DNA from: Schistocerca nitens
Taxonomy: Eukaryota; Arthropoda; Insecta; Orthoptera; Acrididae
Length of the DNA: 64,000 nucleotides
Direction: 5' to 3'
Assembly: GCF_023898315.1 (NCBI RefSeq)
Contig: NC_064616.1
Location: 544,413,602-544,477,601 of the forward strand
Below the pieces are notes generated by a model, which was given only the letters and a program-made list of their open reading frames with translations, searched no databases and was not told where the DNA came from. A program made the position numbers and the translations under genes. This document shows positions 1-11,134 of the stretch, piece after piece; position 1 is the stretch's first letter, and each line of letters starts with the position of its first letter.

Positions 1-47
1 ACTTTAACGCTTAACTCCATTCACATTATTCAGTAGTTGGAATCTGA

Positions 48-258
48 TAAAGCCGTGAGGAATGGGTGCGCCGTCTGAGGCCCCATGTCACGCACAGCGT
101 AGCCCCTCCCGCCAGAGGTTCTTGTCGTTCCTCCGGCATGTGTGTGCGTGTTGTTCTTAGTATAAGTTAGTTTAAGTAATGTGTTAGTCTAGGGACCGAT
201 GACTTCAGCAGTTTCGTCCCTTAGGAATTCCCACGCAGTTGAACAGTTTTTGAATGTG
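48..258 (+). repeat. tRNA-derived SINE, degenerate head
   Basis: The tail matches the SINE at 15164-15366, including the tract 'gaccgatgacttcagcag' and a terminal 'gttgaacagtttttgaa'. The head retains a B-box-like 'gaggttcttgtcg' followed by 'cctccggcatgtgtgtg'. The A-box half is not recognisable, so the copy is old or 5' truncated. No clear TSD was seen. Confidence 0.65.
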
Positions 259-767
259 TTAAAACTTCACAACATATTGCTATCATAGTTATAGCCGAAA
301 ACGAGACTCCACCACCGCATTTCTGCATGTTTTTGCGATGTATAGTCCAATCGTAACTGTACGTGTTCTTTCTAGCCATGCCGTGCTTTAGTCAGCTTTA
401 TGTTCTAAGTGCTAAGTGGGCGTCATTGTTATTTATAAATGACACTCTTTTAGGTAGCTTCCCGTGGACGCTCCAGCACTTAACTAATACTGCACCATTT
501 TCTGTCTTCAGTCTGTATTGACCATTTTTACGCTCTGTAATGTAAGAGGAAGCCACTCTCCTTTGTGAGGAACGTTATGCTACTTTTATCGGGCTTATGG
601 AGTGTTTCCTCTTCGTAAAATGAGACATATGTGCACTCTGATACCCTATTAGCTGCTTCCTGTCTGCAGTACACACATGGCTAGTTAAGGAGAGTACAGC
701 GATTCTTCGCTCAAAACAGTCTAGGTTTAAGTTATTTAATGGTGAAATAAAGGGTTCTACATTATTA
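259..767. other. Unassigned AT-rich DNA
   Basis: I see no gene here. A poly(A)-signal-like AATAAA lies near 745, just before the repeat at 768. Confidence 0.5.
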
Positions 768-878
768 CTTGGTGCCTAGTCTTTGAGTCGCTTTGGTGAA
801 TAATAAGCCTTACATTATGGACGCATCGTGTGTTCTTTTATTTGCAAGTTGCATATTCACTCTCAGAGGATGAACCAT
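768..878 (+). repeat. Direct repeat pair, copy 1
   Basis: About 110 bp beginning 'cttggtgcctagtctttgag' recurs in the same orientation at 1872-1980, with roughly 12 differences by eye. Flanks on both sides differ. The core 'cattatggacgca', together with the upstream AATAAA, resembles an LTR end followed by a primer-binding site (TGG...). This is suggestive only. Confidence 0.75.
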
Positions 879-1871
879 GTTGATGTTATTGTCCGTGGGT
901 AGCATCCTGTTTGCTTGTTCAAAAGAAGATGCTACAGAACACGTGCAACAGGCGGTGAGTTAAATTTTTGACCTAAATATAACTGATTTTAGTGAGGTCG
1001 TTTTCAGTGGTTTATGATCTTGTCCATAACGTTTAAAGACGTATAGATACTTTTAGCAGTCCACGTGTAAATAATATTGACCTTGGGTCAATATTATTTG
1101 TTTCTGTAAGCTGTATCTAAAGAAAATAAGAAATCAATAAGGGGCTAAAAAGGAAAAAGAAGAAAAGAAGGAGAGAAATGTAGAAGCGTAAAATAATTTT
1201 GAGTTCTGATTTATTTAATTAAGAGAATATTAAAAAAGGATGATCGATTTTGTGGTGAATGACACCTAATAAATATCATCACAAAAATATTCGTAATTCT
1301 AAATTCAGTACTTCAAACAGCTAACCAGCTTCTATTGCTACCAATCTAACTACAACTGTTTACATACACTTCATTATAGTTTCTGTTTTTTGCCATCCGT
1401 GTCATACAACTGCGCAACCATCACTTGCATACTCTGAGACTAAGCAGAAAATCGGAGTTTTGGCTCTCGCCAAAGCAGAGCAAATGTTTAATTAGGTGCG
1501 CACATGAGACACACACCACCTATTAGCCGAGCTAATTCTAATTGCAGAGATATTCGAGCAAGCACATTGCTACCACAAAGAAGCATTCACCGACAATGAA
1601 ATTACAGCCTCATAAAATTCCATAAAGCATCACGTTCCAGCAGACAATACAAAACTAGGAAAACTGACTTAAATATGAGCTTTTCTGAGCTAGTACAGTC
1701 AATATGTAAGAACGTTGTGCTCTTTTTGAGCCTCTGCTTTTGGCATTCAGGGAACTGAGTTACGGAAATCGAGTTACCTTCCACTTTGTGTTAATTTCTA
1801 TAGCTTTTCTCAGTCACTTGTTTCTGTTTTCTCATAGAAAGCTTATTGGCTACCCGATTCTCACATCTGTG
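879..1871. other. Unassigned DNA between direct repeats
   Basis: AT-rich. Short open frames look random and no recognisable motif was seen. Confidence 0.5.
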
Positions 1872-1980
1872 CTTGGTGCCTAGTCTTTGAGTCGCTTGGG
1901 TGAATAATAAGCCTGACATTATGGACGCACCACGCGTTCTTTTATGTGCATGTTACGTTTTCACTCTCAGATGATAGACT
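1872..1980 (+). repeat. Direct repeat pair, copy 2
   Basis: Second copy of the repeat at 768-878, 1104 bp downstream. It shares both the LTR-end-like part and the downstream part, so the pair is not a simple LTR-internal-LTR arrangement. It is more likely two fragments of one dispersed repeat. Confidence 0.75.
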
Positions 1981-3280
1981 ATGTAGGACGCAGAGTTCAC
2001 ATCACTATAGACATTCACAAGTGTCTATAGATTTTCCCAGATTAATAGTTCTTGGTAGTGTCTTCGGTTTTCTGCCGGATTCCAACATCAACGTTTTGAT
2101 CTTAGGGGCCGGTAGCAAACCCGAGGAGACTGGAAAGAGATGTGTATGATATTGCAGCTGCTCACCATACAGTAACTCTTAGTTGAAGTGTGAAGTTAGC
2201 AGCGTAAATATTATACGTAATTTTACTCATAAAGTTAAATAATCAAATGTGTACACATTACCACTGGGTTACCCAACATGGGGCGTTAAACCACAACGAG
2301 AATAACATCTCTGTACTTCACTACAAGGCGGCATCAGCAATATTCATGTGTCTACATGCGTTTCTTTTCCGGACAAGATTCCTTCTCTTCTGAAACACAA
2401 GAAAATTTTAGTTTTCTTCATTACAGTCAAATTCATCGTCAAATATGGAGGTTGCCGTTTGAGATGACGTACTCTCTTACATCCAATGAACGTTCAGCAC
2501 ATTTCTGAACACTATGCATTGAAGATTATTGTCGGCACGATCTTCGTATGTGATTATTGTGAGCTGCATTCGTTCCAAATAGCAACAGCTTGTGATGGTG
2601 ACAAGTGGCAAATACTACTTACGCAAGCAAGACACAACATCTGTAAGATCAGTATCGTTTTTAGACGAGAAGTAAAAAATGACCGCACAAATGTAGAACA
2701 CACTTAAAAAGAGTGTGGTGTCAAATAAAGAATCGATCCGCTGATTATCCATAAGAGTTATTTCTTGTTTGTGAGCCTTGTAGACGTGAGGTTTTCAGAC
2801 TCCCATAAAACATTACATTCCTTTGAAGCTCGTCACGGTTTAGGTGAATTTCACAAGAATATTCTTCGACATTCAATGTTCTATATATGTGGAACAGTCT
2901 AAGATCTATTTCTATAAGTATTTGCATTGAAAATGCTTAAAGCTGTAAGTTTCAAAGTCAGTATTACATATTAAAAGGAACAATTAAAAACTGAGTATTC
3001 AATTACGATTGTAAGCAGCAAAGGAAAATATTTAATGGAACGTAATAATTGTCTGCGTTGTGGTTAAGGTTTTGAGAAATGTCCTTGAGATAAAAACATC
3101 TAGCAACCAAGAAAGGTTTCACTTGAGGGAATAAAAGAGTAAACGGTAACTATACGATAAAAGAGTATTGATAACTGAGTAACGGTTCATAAAGCTTCAA
3201 TTTGACTTAATAGTTGTAGTGTACTCGGCGATTTTTGAAATACTGCTGGCGTGTAAGGCATTTCAGTATGATTCGTGACT
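1981..3280. other. Unassigned AT-rich DNA
   Basis: No supported gene. Open frames of 60-73 codons near 1946-2149, 2486-2707 and 2745-2927 have no recognisable domain. Confidence 0.5.
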
Positions 3281-3289
3281 GCAGCCGGA

Positions 3290-3425
3290 TAACGTCAACT
3301 TCGTGCCACGATATATTTCGGCTGAGAGCCATTCAACGCTCTTCAGGTGAGTGTTTTGCACTGGAGATTGCTAGTTCACCTTAATAACCTTATACCAATA
3401 ACTGATGCGGAGACGCATGCGCCAA
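3290..3425 (-). other. Possible hammerhead-like motif at PLE 3' end
   Basis: On the minus strand, downstream of the PLE endonuclease, a stem AGGTGA/TCACCT is followed by CTGAAGA, a short stem-loop (GAGC/GCTC) and CGAAATA. Hammerhead ribozymes in terminal repeats of Penelope-like elements are established, and this order (CUGANGA, stem II, GAAA) fits. The cleavage-site triplet and stem III are not convincing, so this is at best a degenerate ribozyme. Confidence 0.3.
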
Positions 3426-3619
3426 GGCAGCCGCTACGTGACTGACCCTTATCGCTCTTTCCGAAATTGGCGGGCAGGCGCATGCGTAATGATGATGCTA
3501 CATGCACGCTCTTTGTCGGAATGCGCACTCGCGATGTTGAAATTCAGATGTCAAAATTAATTAGATTAACTGCAGACAGACGTATCACTGGTCATAATTT
3601 TTTATCTGGATAAGTTAAA

Positions 3620-3915
3620 GAAATCACCGGTTCCCTTGCTTATCCAAGTGAAAGCCGCCATCACGATTAATAAGAGCTTGTGCTAAACGCATTTCCATCG
3701 ATTCTTTAATTAATGAATCCTAGACGGATTTCGTCGAGGCCAAGATTTCCATTGCAGATTAATCCATGGAATGTCCTGTGGAATCACAATGCTCGGCTAT
3801 GGCTGAATTACGTGCCTGCGAAGGGCTAGTGTGGCGACCACGCACTGTGCGCGTTGTCTGACCCATGTAGGCATTGCCACATTGGCAAAATATTCTTTAC
3901 ATTCCACCCGTCCGC
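3620..3915 (-). pseudogene. Penelope-like element GIY-YIG endonuclease remnant
   Basis: Read on the minus strand across frameshifts and stops, the translation gives 'CQCGNAYMGQTTRTVRGR', then 'SAIAEHCDSTGHSMD', then 'EMRLAQALINRDGGFHLDK'. These are the zinc-finger-flanked GIY-YIG core, the conserved EH/STGHS block and the C-terminal LINRDGG block of animal PLE endonucleases. Here YIG reads YMG. This domain nicks target DNA for element insertion. It sits just downstream of the RT remnant at 3950-4690, the normal order in a PLE. Several in-frame stops make it non-functional. Confidence 0.8.
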
Positions 3916-3949
3916 AATCCCAAATCGTACTTTGTCAAAGTGGGAAGGG

Positions 3950-4690
3950 AACACGTCTATATAATTGGGAGGGAGATTACTTTGACATGATGTTTCCTTA
4001 ATATTCTGCCTAATTTCGACGAAGCATTGCTGAAGTACGAGAGGAACCCCCAGGACTTGAATCACTCCTCCTCTTGATCCTGCAGGTGGTCACGTTTCTT
4101 CTTGCTTAAACCTGTGCTAAACTGATGTGAAGAATATCCATTATCATTCAGCACTGATTTTAGGGGTCCCATCTCCTTTCCAAAACTGTGTTCTTCATAC
4201 ACAACATGTACCCTGTGCACTAACTTTCGAAGAACGCCCATAGCTTGTGATGGGTGGTGGCAGCTCGACGCCTGAAAATACAGGTCTGAATGTATGGACT
4301 TACGGTAAACGGAATGTCTCAATGATACATCCACTTTTCGACTGACCAAGACGTCCGGAAATCGCAAACAGCCGCCCATCTCCACTCTCATCGTAAATTT
4401 GATATTCTCGTGGATAACATCCAAATATTCCAAAATGCTTGACAGTTCATCTTCAGCGCGAGGACACACTACAGAATATCATCCACATATCGCACGAAGG
4501 ATTTTGGTTAAATTCTGCCGCATTAAGCGCCCTCTCCTCAAAGCCTTCCATAAAAATGTTTCAGACCAGAGGTGAGAGAGGACTACCCATGTCAACACCA
4601 TCAATTTGCTCAAAATGCTCACGGTTGAATAAAAAGTGGGCTGAGACAAGTGTATGACTGAATAGCGCTGTATCAACGAAGTAATTCACT
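3950..4690 (-). pseudogene. Penelope-like reverse transcriptase remnant
   Basis: Minus-strand translation shows 'EQIDGVDMGSPLSPLV' (RT block before the active site), then FVRYVDD at 4475-4498, the intact catalytic YVDD. After a stop and frameshift come 'IHENIKFTMRVE', 'DVLVSRKVD', 'GHSVYRK'-like and 'SCHHPSQ' blocks, the thumb/connector region of PLE RTs. A 135-codon frame (4062-4469) carries most of the latter. N-terminal RT motifs upstream of about 4690 are absent, consistent with 5' truncation. The GIY-YIG remnant follows at 3620-3915. Confidence 0.82.
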
Positions 4691-4866
4691 TAAAGGTAGT
4701 GCGGTAGTTTTCAACGCATTCAGTGTTCATGGAGTCGTATACTCTGAACAATGATGTAATTTTTCTGGTGCATTCAGTGGTATGTGTGATCCCTGACTGC
4801 AAAATACTTCACAAATACGGACAGTATTAAATAAAATGAAGTTAAATAAAACGATCGCATGTCATA

Positions 4867-5101
4867 GCCGGCCGGGAGACTCCATTCGAGGAAGTTCGGG
4901 CACCGAGTGCCAGTATTATTACAGTCGACGCCAGAATGGGCAACTCCCGTGCCGCTGACGAGGATGAAATGATGATGAGGGCAACACAACACCCAGTGCA
5001 GTGCACGACCGGAGAAAATCTTCAACGCGGCAGGCAGTCAAACGCGGGCCCGCTGCGTCGGAGGCAAGCACGTAAGCACTCAGCTGAAAAGGCGGACAGT
5101 A
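4867..5101 (-). repeat. tRNA-derived SINE (second family)
   Basis: The body at 4867-5010 aligns with the SINE at 52838-53032 (ATGATGATG-rich centre, 'caacacaacaccca'). The right end is a tRNA-like head on the minus strand: 'tcagctgagtgcttacgtg', 'gcctccgacgcagcgggccc', then a mutated B box. Minus orientation is set by the head. No TSD is evident. Confidence 0.65.
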
Positions 5102-5359
5102 ATACAGGAATAATAAATTAAAATGTTACCAATCAGGTGGCAGTTTTATTGCGTGGACAGCGGAAATGTAGTAAGAAAGTAAACTTTTTTCCTTTCGTTA
5201 TTTTGTGATGGTTTATTGCACGTCTCTAAGTGCTCTCCTTCTCTGAAATTCTGCGTAACAAAGTATAGCTATACCTGTGTGGTGTGCTACACTGCTTCCT
5301 CATCCCCACCCCCATGCCTTTAATGCAGGGTAATTCTTACCCCCACAGCAGTTCTTTCA

Positions 5360-5466
5360 AGAGCGTAAAGGACGTGTGTATTAAGTTTGGTTGAAATAGG
5401 TTGGGCGGTTAAGATGAGATGTGGAGTATTCATTCTCACATACATACATACATACAAACAAACGCA
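5360..5466 (+). repeat. LINE 3'-end-like segment with CATA tail
   Basis: The text 'ttggttgaaataggttgggcgg', read onward to a (CATA)n tract at 5439-5456, resembles the 3' ends of arthropod RTE-type LINEs, which finish in an ACAT-type microsatellite. No coding part is recognisable upstream, so the assignment is tentative. Confidence 0.35.
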
Positions 5467-6314
5467 GACCCATTTTTATTATTTGTGTTGATTCTCTAAT
5501 TTGAGTACTCACAGAAAAAAAATATATTACGAGGACACGTTCCATTGTGTGGTTAAAGGAAGAAGTACACACAAAATTATGTTCTCATTACTGAACTTAT
5601 AAAGGTTTAGAACAATCTGCTTTCTACAGGACTGCTCATCTTCGTAACAACGTAGCTTCTAAAGTGGCCTCTCTCGAAGAACTTGGCTTGTGCTTCAGTT
5701 TAGAGGCAATTTATTTACGCGTACAAAAGAACAGGCAGTAAAACGGAATAGAATACAAATACAAAATACTGCTATGGTAATCATTACGATGTAGACAAAC
5801 TTTTTGAATAATACCGCTCGTTTGGATACTTCCGATATGTCAATGAAATTGACTTCTTTAAGCTTCCTCTGCCTTCCGTTAACAGGTTACCTAATTTTTT
5901 GTTTACGTATATACGAAGATCGTGATGTGTAGCTGAAAAACAATCAACATTATGTTAAAATGAAAAAGAAAACAAGAAAAAACTCTTCGAGTCAGAGAAA
6001 AGTTTTTGTAGTAGTTGCAAGCACCTCTGACATTTGCCAACCATGTGGATGGGAAAATATTTCTCGCTCCTGCAACACTGAGGGTGAAGCTATGTTTCGA
6101 CCAACGCTAGTATGATCGGTGGAGCAGCGCAGATGAAGAGATGTCACATTGGGTGCCTGCTCCCAGACACCTCCTTGGCTCTTCTGTTTCCCCAGCAACG
6201 CTCTGCAGAGCTGTGCAGCCACCTTCGCGAGCTCAAACACCTGTCAGACAGGCAATGCACGTGAAAATCGGACTGCTTGACCATTCCCAGCGTAATACAC
6301 TTGTACGTGAAGAT
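5467..6314. other. Unassigned DNA
   Basis: No gene or repeat recognised. An 82-codon minus frame (5992-6240) has no known domain. Confidence 0.5.
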
Positions 6315-6360
6315 ACTCTCTCTCTCTATCTCTCTCTCTCTCTCTCACACACACAAACAC

Positions 6361-6413
<53 letters not shown>

Positions 6414-6429
6414 CATACACACACATTCA
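6315..6429. repeat. Compound CT/CA microsatellite
   Basis: (CT)n with one interruption at 6315-6346, then (CA)n with CATA and CAAA interruptions to 6429. Overlapping open frames of 60-104 codons are artefacts of this repeat. Confidence 0.95.
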
Positions 6430-6861
6430 CATCATTTACTTCAACAAAATCTTAAATTCATGGTGCATTACGAATTTGTCCTTTTTGAGCATCCGTAATT
6501 CAACAGGACGTAGCTTGTTCTGTATAATGCTAGGTTGAATGCATCAACTCTGGAAATATAATTAAAAAGATTGATTACTAACCAAAATACGATGATACGA
6601 TATTTCTTCTCAGTTATCTGAGTGGTCCGAAAAACATTTAACTAAGAGAACCGCAGTATGTTTCACTGGTTTCACTGTACGGCGAATGTTTAATAGAAAC
6701 GGAAGTGGGCAAATTTCGAGAATCTGAATTTGCGTGAAAGAACTGTGAGATCATTATATTGCAGCCAACGTGTATCCCGCATGGGTATCATGAGAAGAAG
6801 ACAAGAGGGTTTGGATGAGTACAAAGGCATACAGATACTCATTATTTCTCCTTTCTGAATA

Positions 6862-7114
6862 TACCGAGCGAGGTGGCGCAGTGGTTAGCACACTGGACTC
6901 GCATTCGGGAGGACGACGGTTCAATCCCGTCTCCGGCCATCCTGATTTAGGTTTTCCGTGATTTCCCTAAATCGTTTCAGGCAAATGCCGGGATGGTTCC
7001 TTTGAAAGGGCACGGCCGATTTCCTTCCCAATCCTTCCCTAACCCGAGCTTGCGCTCCGTCTCTAATGACCTCGTTGTCGACGGGACGTTAAACACTAAC
7101 CACCACCACCACCA
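6862..7114 (+). repeat. tRNA-derived SINE with 13-bp TSD
   Basis: The head has an A-box-like TGGCGCAGTGG and a B box GGTTCAATCCC. The body carries 'ggttttccgtgatttcccta' and 'atgccgggatggttccttt', and the tail ends in (ACC)n. The 13-bp direct repeat tcctttctgaata at 6849-6861 and 7115-7127 is a perfect TSD, so this is a complete and fairly recent LINE-mobilised insertion. Confidence 0.93.
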
Positions 7115-7127
7115 TCCTTTCTGAATA

Positions 7128-8312
7128 GGCGAATGAACAGTGGTACAATGTATCCTGAGCCATCCACTGTAAACTAGCTTGTAGAGTGTATGTGGAAGTA
7201 TGAGACATCAATAAATCTGTTAGAATCTTTCAAGTGGTCGTACAAGAGAATACTGTTCAGCGTGACGGTCTATTTTCGAAAATGAAAACGGTTACCATTG
7301 TGAGTTAATAATACATAGGACTCTATCGCTTCTACACGAAAAACTGTTCTCTCGTTGAAAATATTGCTGTGAAACTCTGGTATCGTTAGTTACGCTAAAT
7401 GTGAGGAATGAACTGTCTAAAATTTTGGTTTAAGTCGTTTGCATTTAATTATTTTACTGAGATTTTAAGTAAGTATTTTTGAGTCAATTGCAGTAATTAT
7501 GTACTCCATGAATTCCCCAAGACCTCTAGTGTCGAATAGTGAAAATAATTGAGTGCCATAAAAGAGTGAAAGTCGCTAGTATTCATATCCGTAATTGAAC
7601 TATTGCGAATGCTATAGATTCAACCTGGAATGGAAAAATCTGATAGACTTACTGTGAACTCGCTGAATAGTTTGCATTAACTTTAACGAGGTCTCTGTGT
7701 GCTGAATAATGTTGTTAATAGCCTCTGTAGCCATAGAGTTGTTACATAGTATTGAATTGATCTTTACAGTGAAGATATATTCGATGGAACAAATCAAATT
7801 CAAAGATCATCGTTGACCTTTATGACAGATACTGAGACAAACGCGTTGCGTTCTTTGTGTCTAATAAGAAGGAGGCGACGTTTTCAAAACAAAATAATCG
7901 AAATATGGACCAACTTCGCCACGTTGCGTTTGGGTCAGTAACTGGAGTGTTTTTTATAAAATGATCTTTCAAACAAAGATAATTTTCAGTCAGTTTGTAG
8001 CTCTGCTCTATACTTTCAATACTATATAAAGATTTCCGCACAAACGTATGAGACCCTATAGAACTGCTTCACTTCATAAAAATCCACTAACTTGCAAGGT
8101 GACCATGTTCCAGGAACATGTGTGTATTTCACTTTAAAAACAATTAATGTTACAAAGGTATATCCAGAAAGTAGGATACCATTAAAACACAGATTCTGGT
8201 ATCTAAATAATTATGAGTGGAAGAACGTCTTTTGCATATAATTAGACTAGACACTCCTGATGAACCTAAGAATTTCAGTTCTGTAAGCTTTGTCCCCTTT
8301 CCACTGACAGGC
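7128..8312. other. Unassigned AT-rich DNA
   Basis: No supported feature. Minus frames at 7612-7803 and 7820-8041 lack recognisable domains. Confidence 0.5.
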
Positions 8313-9620
8313 TTTTTTTTTATTGAATTTCAGTCCCCCATATGGGGGGGTGACTGTAAAAATGGTGTTAAAAATCTGAAAAGCGTACACAAAAAACCAC
8401 ACAGTGTGACGACTAAAGAAACACAAAGAGAAATACTGCCGGAGCAAATAGTTGCTATGGGCGACAGAGGACATAACCAACACTGAAAACACAAGTCCAG
8501 CACACAGTTAAAATCAGAGCTCTTGATGTCACTAGAGAACAGCACCAAACACAACACCGATGTAGAACAGTGACGATGATGAACTAACTGGAAGGTCCTG
8601 CCAGGGGTATGGAGACGAGGGAGAAGGGAAGAAAGGAAGATTGGTGTTGCTAGAGGGAGGTAGAGAGGGGGAGACAGGTGGGGGGAGCGCCGAAGGGGGC
8701 CAGGGAGGAAAAGATAGGGGAGGGAGACTGCCGAAGAGGGGGTGCGGAGATTCAGGATGGGGGAAGGAGGAAAACCCACTCTGGGGGAAGCAGGGGAGAG
8801 GAAAATTAGGGGCCCTGGGAAGGCGGTCGGCAAGGCCAGGCTACAGTTGGTTGGAAGGATAGTGGTCACAGTGAAGTTCATCATCTGGGAGAGGGAGGTT
8901 CTGGAAATTGCCATGATGAAGGACGTAGAGGGTGTGGAGGTGGAGAGAGGGAGGCATAAAGTTATAGAGGCGCAGCAACGGGCTGGGGGCCGAGAGGAAG
9001 GAGGACACCAGGGGGAGAGTGGTAGGGGATCAAGCCTGTGGACAGTGTAAAGGATGTGGATATGTTGGAGGAAAAGTAGAAGGTGGGGGAAGGGGATGAG
9101 GTCATACATGAGTCGTGTGGGGGACAGAAGTTGGATACAGATGACAAGATGGAGCACGTGGCATTCCAGGATTTGGAGGGCTTCGTAAAATTGGGGGGGG
9201 GGGGGGGGAGGGCGGAGATCGATGCAACTCTCGAATGACAGAGGACAGGACAGATGAGGGATTTGTAGGCGTGGAGGATGGTGGAAGGATGCAATTCTCA
9301 TGTCTTGCCAGAAAGGAGTTTCAAGAGGCCCAGGGGGGAATCGACTTCCTGCTGGATGCTGGATGGTCAGAAGATGAGGGTTCCAGGTAAGGTCATGGTC
9401 AAGGTTGAGGCCAAGGTATTTCTGGGTGGGGGTGAGCTGGATGGGACGACCATAAGTGGTTACGTAGAGATCATGGAGATGGAAGGAGAGCATGTTGAGG
9501 CCTATGACGATTGCCTTGGTTGTGGAAGGGTTGATACGAAGCGACCACTGGTTGCACCAAGTAGTGAACTCGTCAAGGTCTGTTACACTGATAGGCAAGC
9601 AGGATTCTTTACATATTTAT
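8313..9620 (-). pseudogene. Jockey/R1-like LINE, 3' fragment of ORF2
   Basis: A 422-codon minus frame (8330-9598) begins with 'LDEFTTWCNQWSLRINPSTT', 'KAIVIG' and 'QKYLGLNLDHDLTWNPHL'. These blocks follow the RT active site in non-LTR retrotransposons. A second frame (8962-9294) continues with 'YKSLICPVLCHSRVAS', the conserved 'Y..L..PVL.Y' block, so there is a frameshift near 9295. Toward the 3' end the frame is low-complexity (Pro/Leu/Ser-rich) because the sense strand is strongly pyrimidine-rich. It includes a 16-bp C run (G run at 9193-9208 on the plus strand). The element ends in a CCCCCATATGGGGG palindrome at 8335-8348 and a short poly(A), read as T9 at 8313-8321. The 5' end is truncated near 9600, before the RT active site. 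Confidence 0.8.
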
Positions 9621-10387
9621 GAAGACAGCGATATACAGCTGAGAATTTATTGCTGTAAAAGTTACGCTGGTCTTAGGCTCTCGAGACACAGAGACTCATG
9701 ATAGATCCAACTAACAGTAGAATTCTTGCCTTAGTTTCCTACTGCCAGTCACATCTCCTTGGCTACACTGTATCCCGAGTAATGCCGTTATGAATGTGCT
9801 GTCACCTGCCGCCTAACAACATGCGACAGTCAGGCAATGAACATAAAAGGCCGATCAGGGTTTCCTGCCTTCCGATAACTCTTAATCTTCCAGGAGAAAA
9901 CACACATTCAAAATGAAAAGCGCTGATTATTTACTTTACCAGAATCGAAGATCTCGACCGGATTCTACTTTCTGTCGTCTATGTGTAGTTAAAAAGTCTG
10001 TTGCGTACTGTGTCAAATGCTGCTACATTCTGTTCACAGAATGTACTAAGATCCGCCTGTCCTCCCACATCAATTACAATTACATTAAAACTCACCACGT
10101 ACTGGTACAGCACAATGATGTACAGCGATATGCTCTATTTTTAAAACAAATATTATTAATTATCACTTAATCATCAATAGCGCATGTGGGCTGAAAATAT
10201 TACAGTGAAAGTTGTTTTATTAGTATCTCTAATTGTATAATTACAAACACTAGAGAGTAATCATCGAATTTGGTACATCAGTGAGATTCACTGTGAATTA
10301 CCAGAACAGTTTATATTTACACTGGCGATACTGATTATGCTTCACAACTGCTAATATATATGGGAATTGAATATACGTAGTAATCAC
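9621..10387. other. Unassigned AT-rich DNA
   Basis: No supported gene. An 85-codon plus frame (9913-10170) is not recognised. Confidence 0.45.
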
Positions 10388-10572
10388 CTCCTCCAAGGCT
10401 CTGTCCATCTCCTCCTCTATGTCTCTTTTTCCTTTTTCTCCTCCCCTCTGTCCATCTCTGCCTCACCTCTTGCTCAGTCCATCTCCTCCCCACTCGTTAC
10501 TCTGTCCGTCTCCTCCTTCACCCTCTTTATGTCTATTCTGTCTCCCCATCTCTGTCCATCTCCTCTTTACAC
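10388..10572. repeat. Pyrimidine-rich minisatellite-like tract
   Basis: Diverged repeats of a 'ctctgtccatctcctcc' motif, about 5 units of variable spacing, almost pure C/T on the plus strand. Two overlapping open frames of 77 and 79 codons are low-complexity artefacts. Confidence 0.75.
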
Positions 10573-10877
10573 CGAAAACAGGTTACATAATAGCTTCTAG
10601 CCATAGGGTGATAAGCCATAAATACAACTTTCCAGTTTTCTATGAAAACCGACTGTGAGGGAAAAACAGGAAGTAGCTGTGTATACAATTTTGGATTAAA
10701 ATATGTATAGTGAGAAACAATATTTATTGGAGAAACAGTCTGTCTAATAGTTTGAATGCCCTGCTATCGTAGTTGAAACTAACTACAAGAGAGAAAACGG
10801 AACTACATATTTTCATAACATAGCATGAAGCAGCATTTTATTTTAGCATTTGGTTTCACCAGAAAATTTGTGCATTG

Positions 10878-10893
10878 ATATATATATACATAT

Positions 10894-10970
<77 letters not shown>

Positions 10971-10972
10971 CA
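10878..10972. repeat. TA/CATA/CA microsatellite, left flank of mariner
   Basis: (TA)n, (CATA)n, (CA)n, then (TA)n running directly into the mariner left end. Confidence 0.95.
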
Positions 10973-11003
10973 CGAGGGCGGTTCAGGAAGTAACCTCCGA
11001 TTG
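10973..11003 (+). repeat. mariner left TIR
   Basis: Thirty-one bases starting CGAGGGCGGTTCAGGAAG, matched by the reverse complement of 12291-12321 with about four differences. Confidence 0.92.
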
Positions 11004-11134
11004 GTCACAGTGCGGGTTGTGGGGGGAGTAGCGACGCCATCTGTGCGTTCACGCACTCAACAGGTCAGTCGGCATCAAGCCGTGGTCGAGTGAACGTCGT
11101 ACCTGCGCTAGTTTAGTTTTTGTGGCAGTTTGAA

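Noticed and set aside
6141-6498. Open frames of 60-104 codons across the CT/CA microsatellite
   Set aside because: They encode only the repeat (Ser-Leu, His-Thr and similar) on both strands.
8641-9050. Gly-rich plus-strand frames opposite the LINE
   Set aside because: Shadows of the purine-rich strand of the LINE 3' fragment.
10367-10658. Two overlapping plus frames of 77-79 codons
   Set aside because: They translate a pyrimidine-rich minisatellite-like tract; low complexity with no domain.
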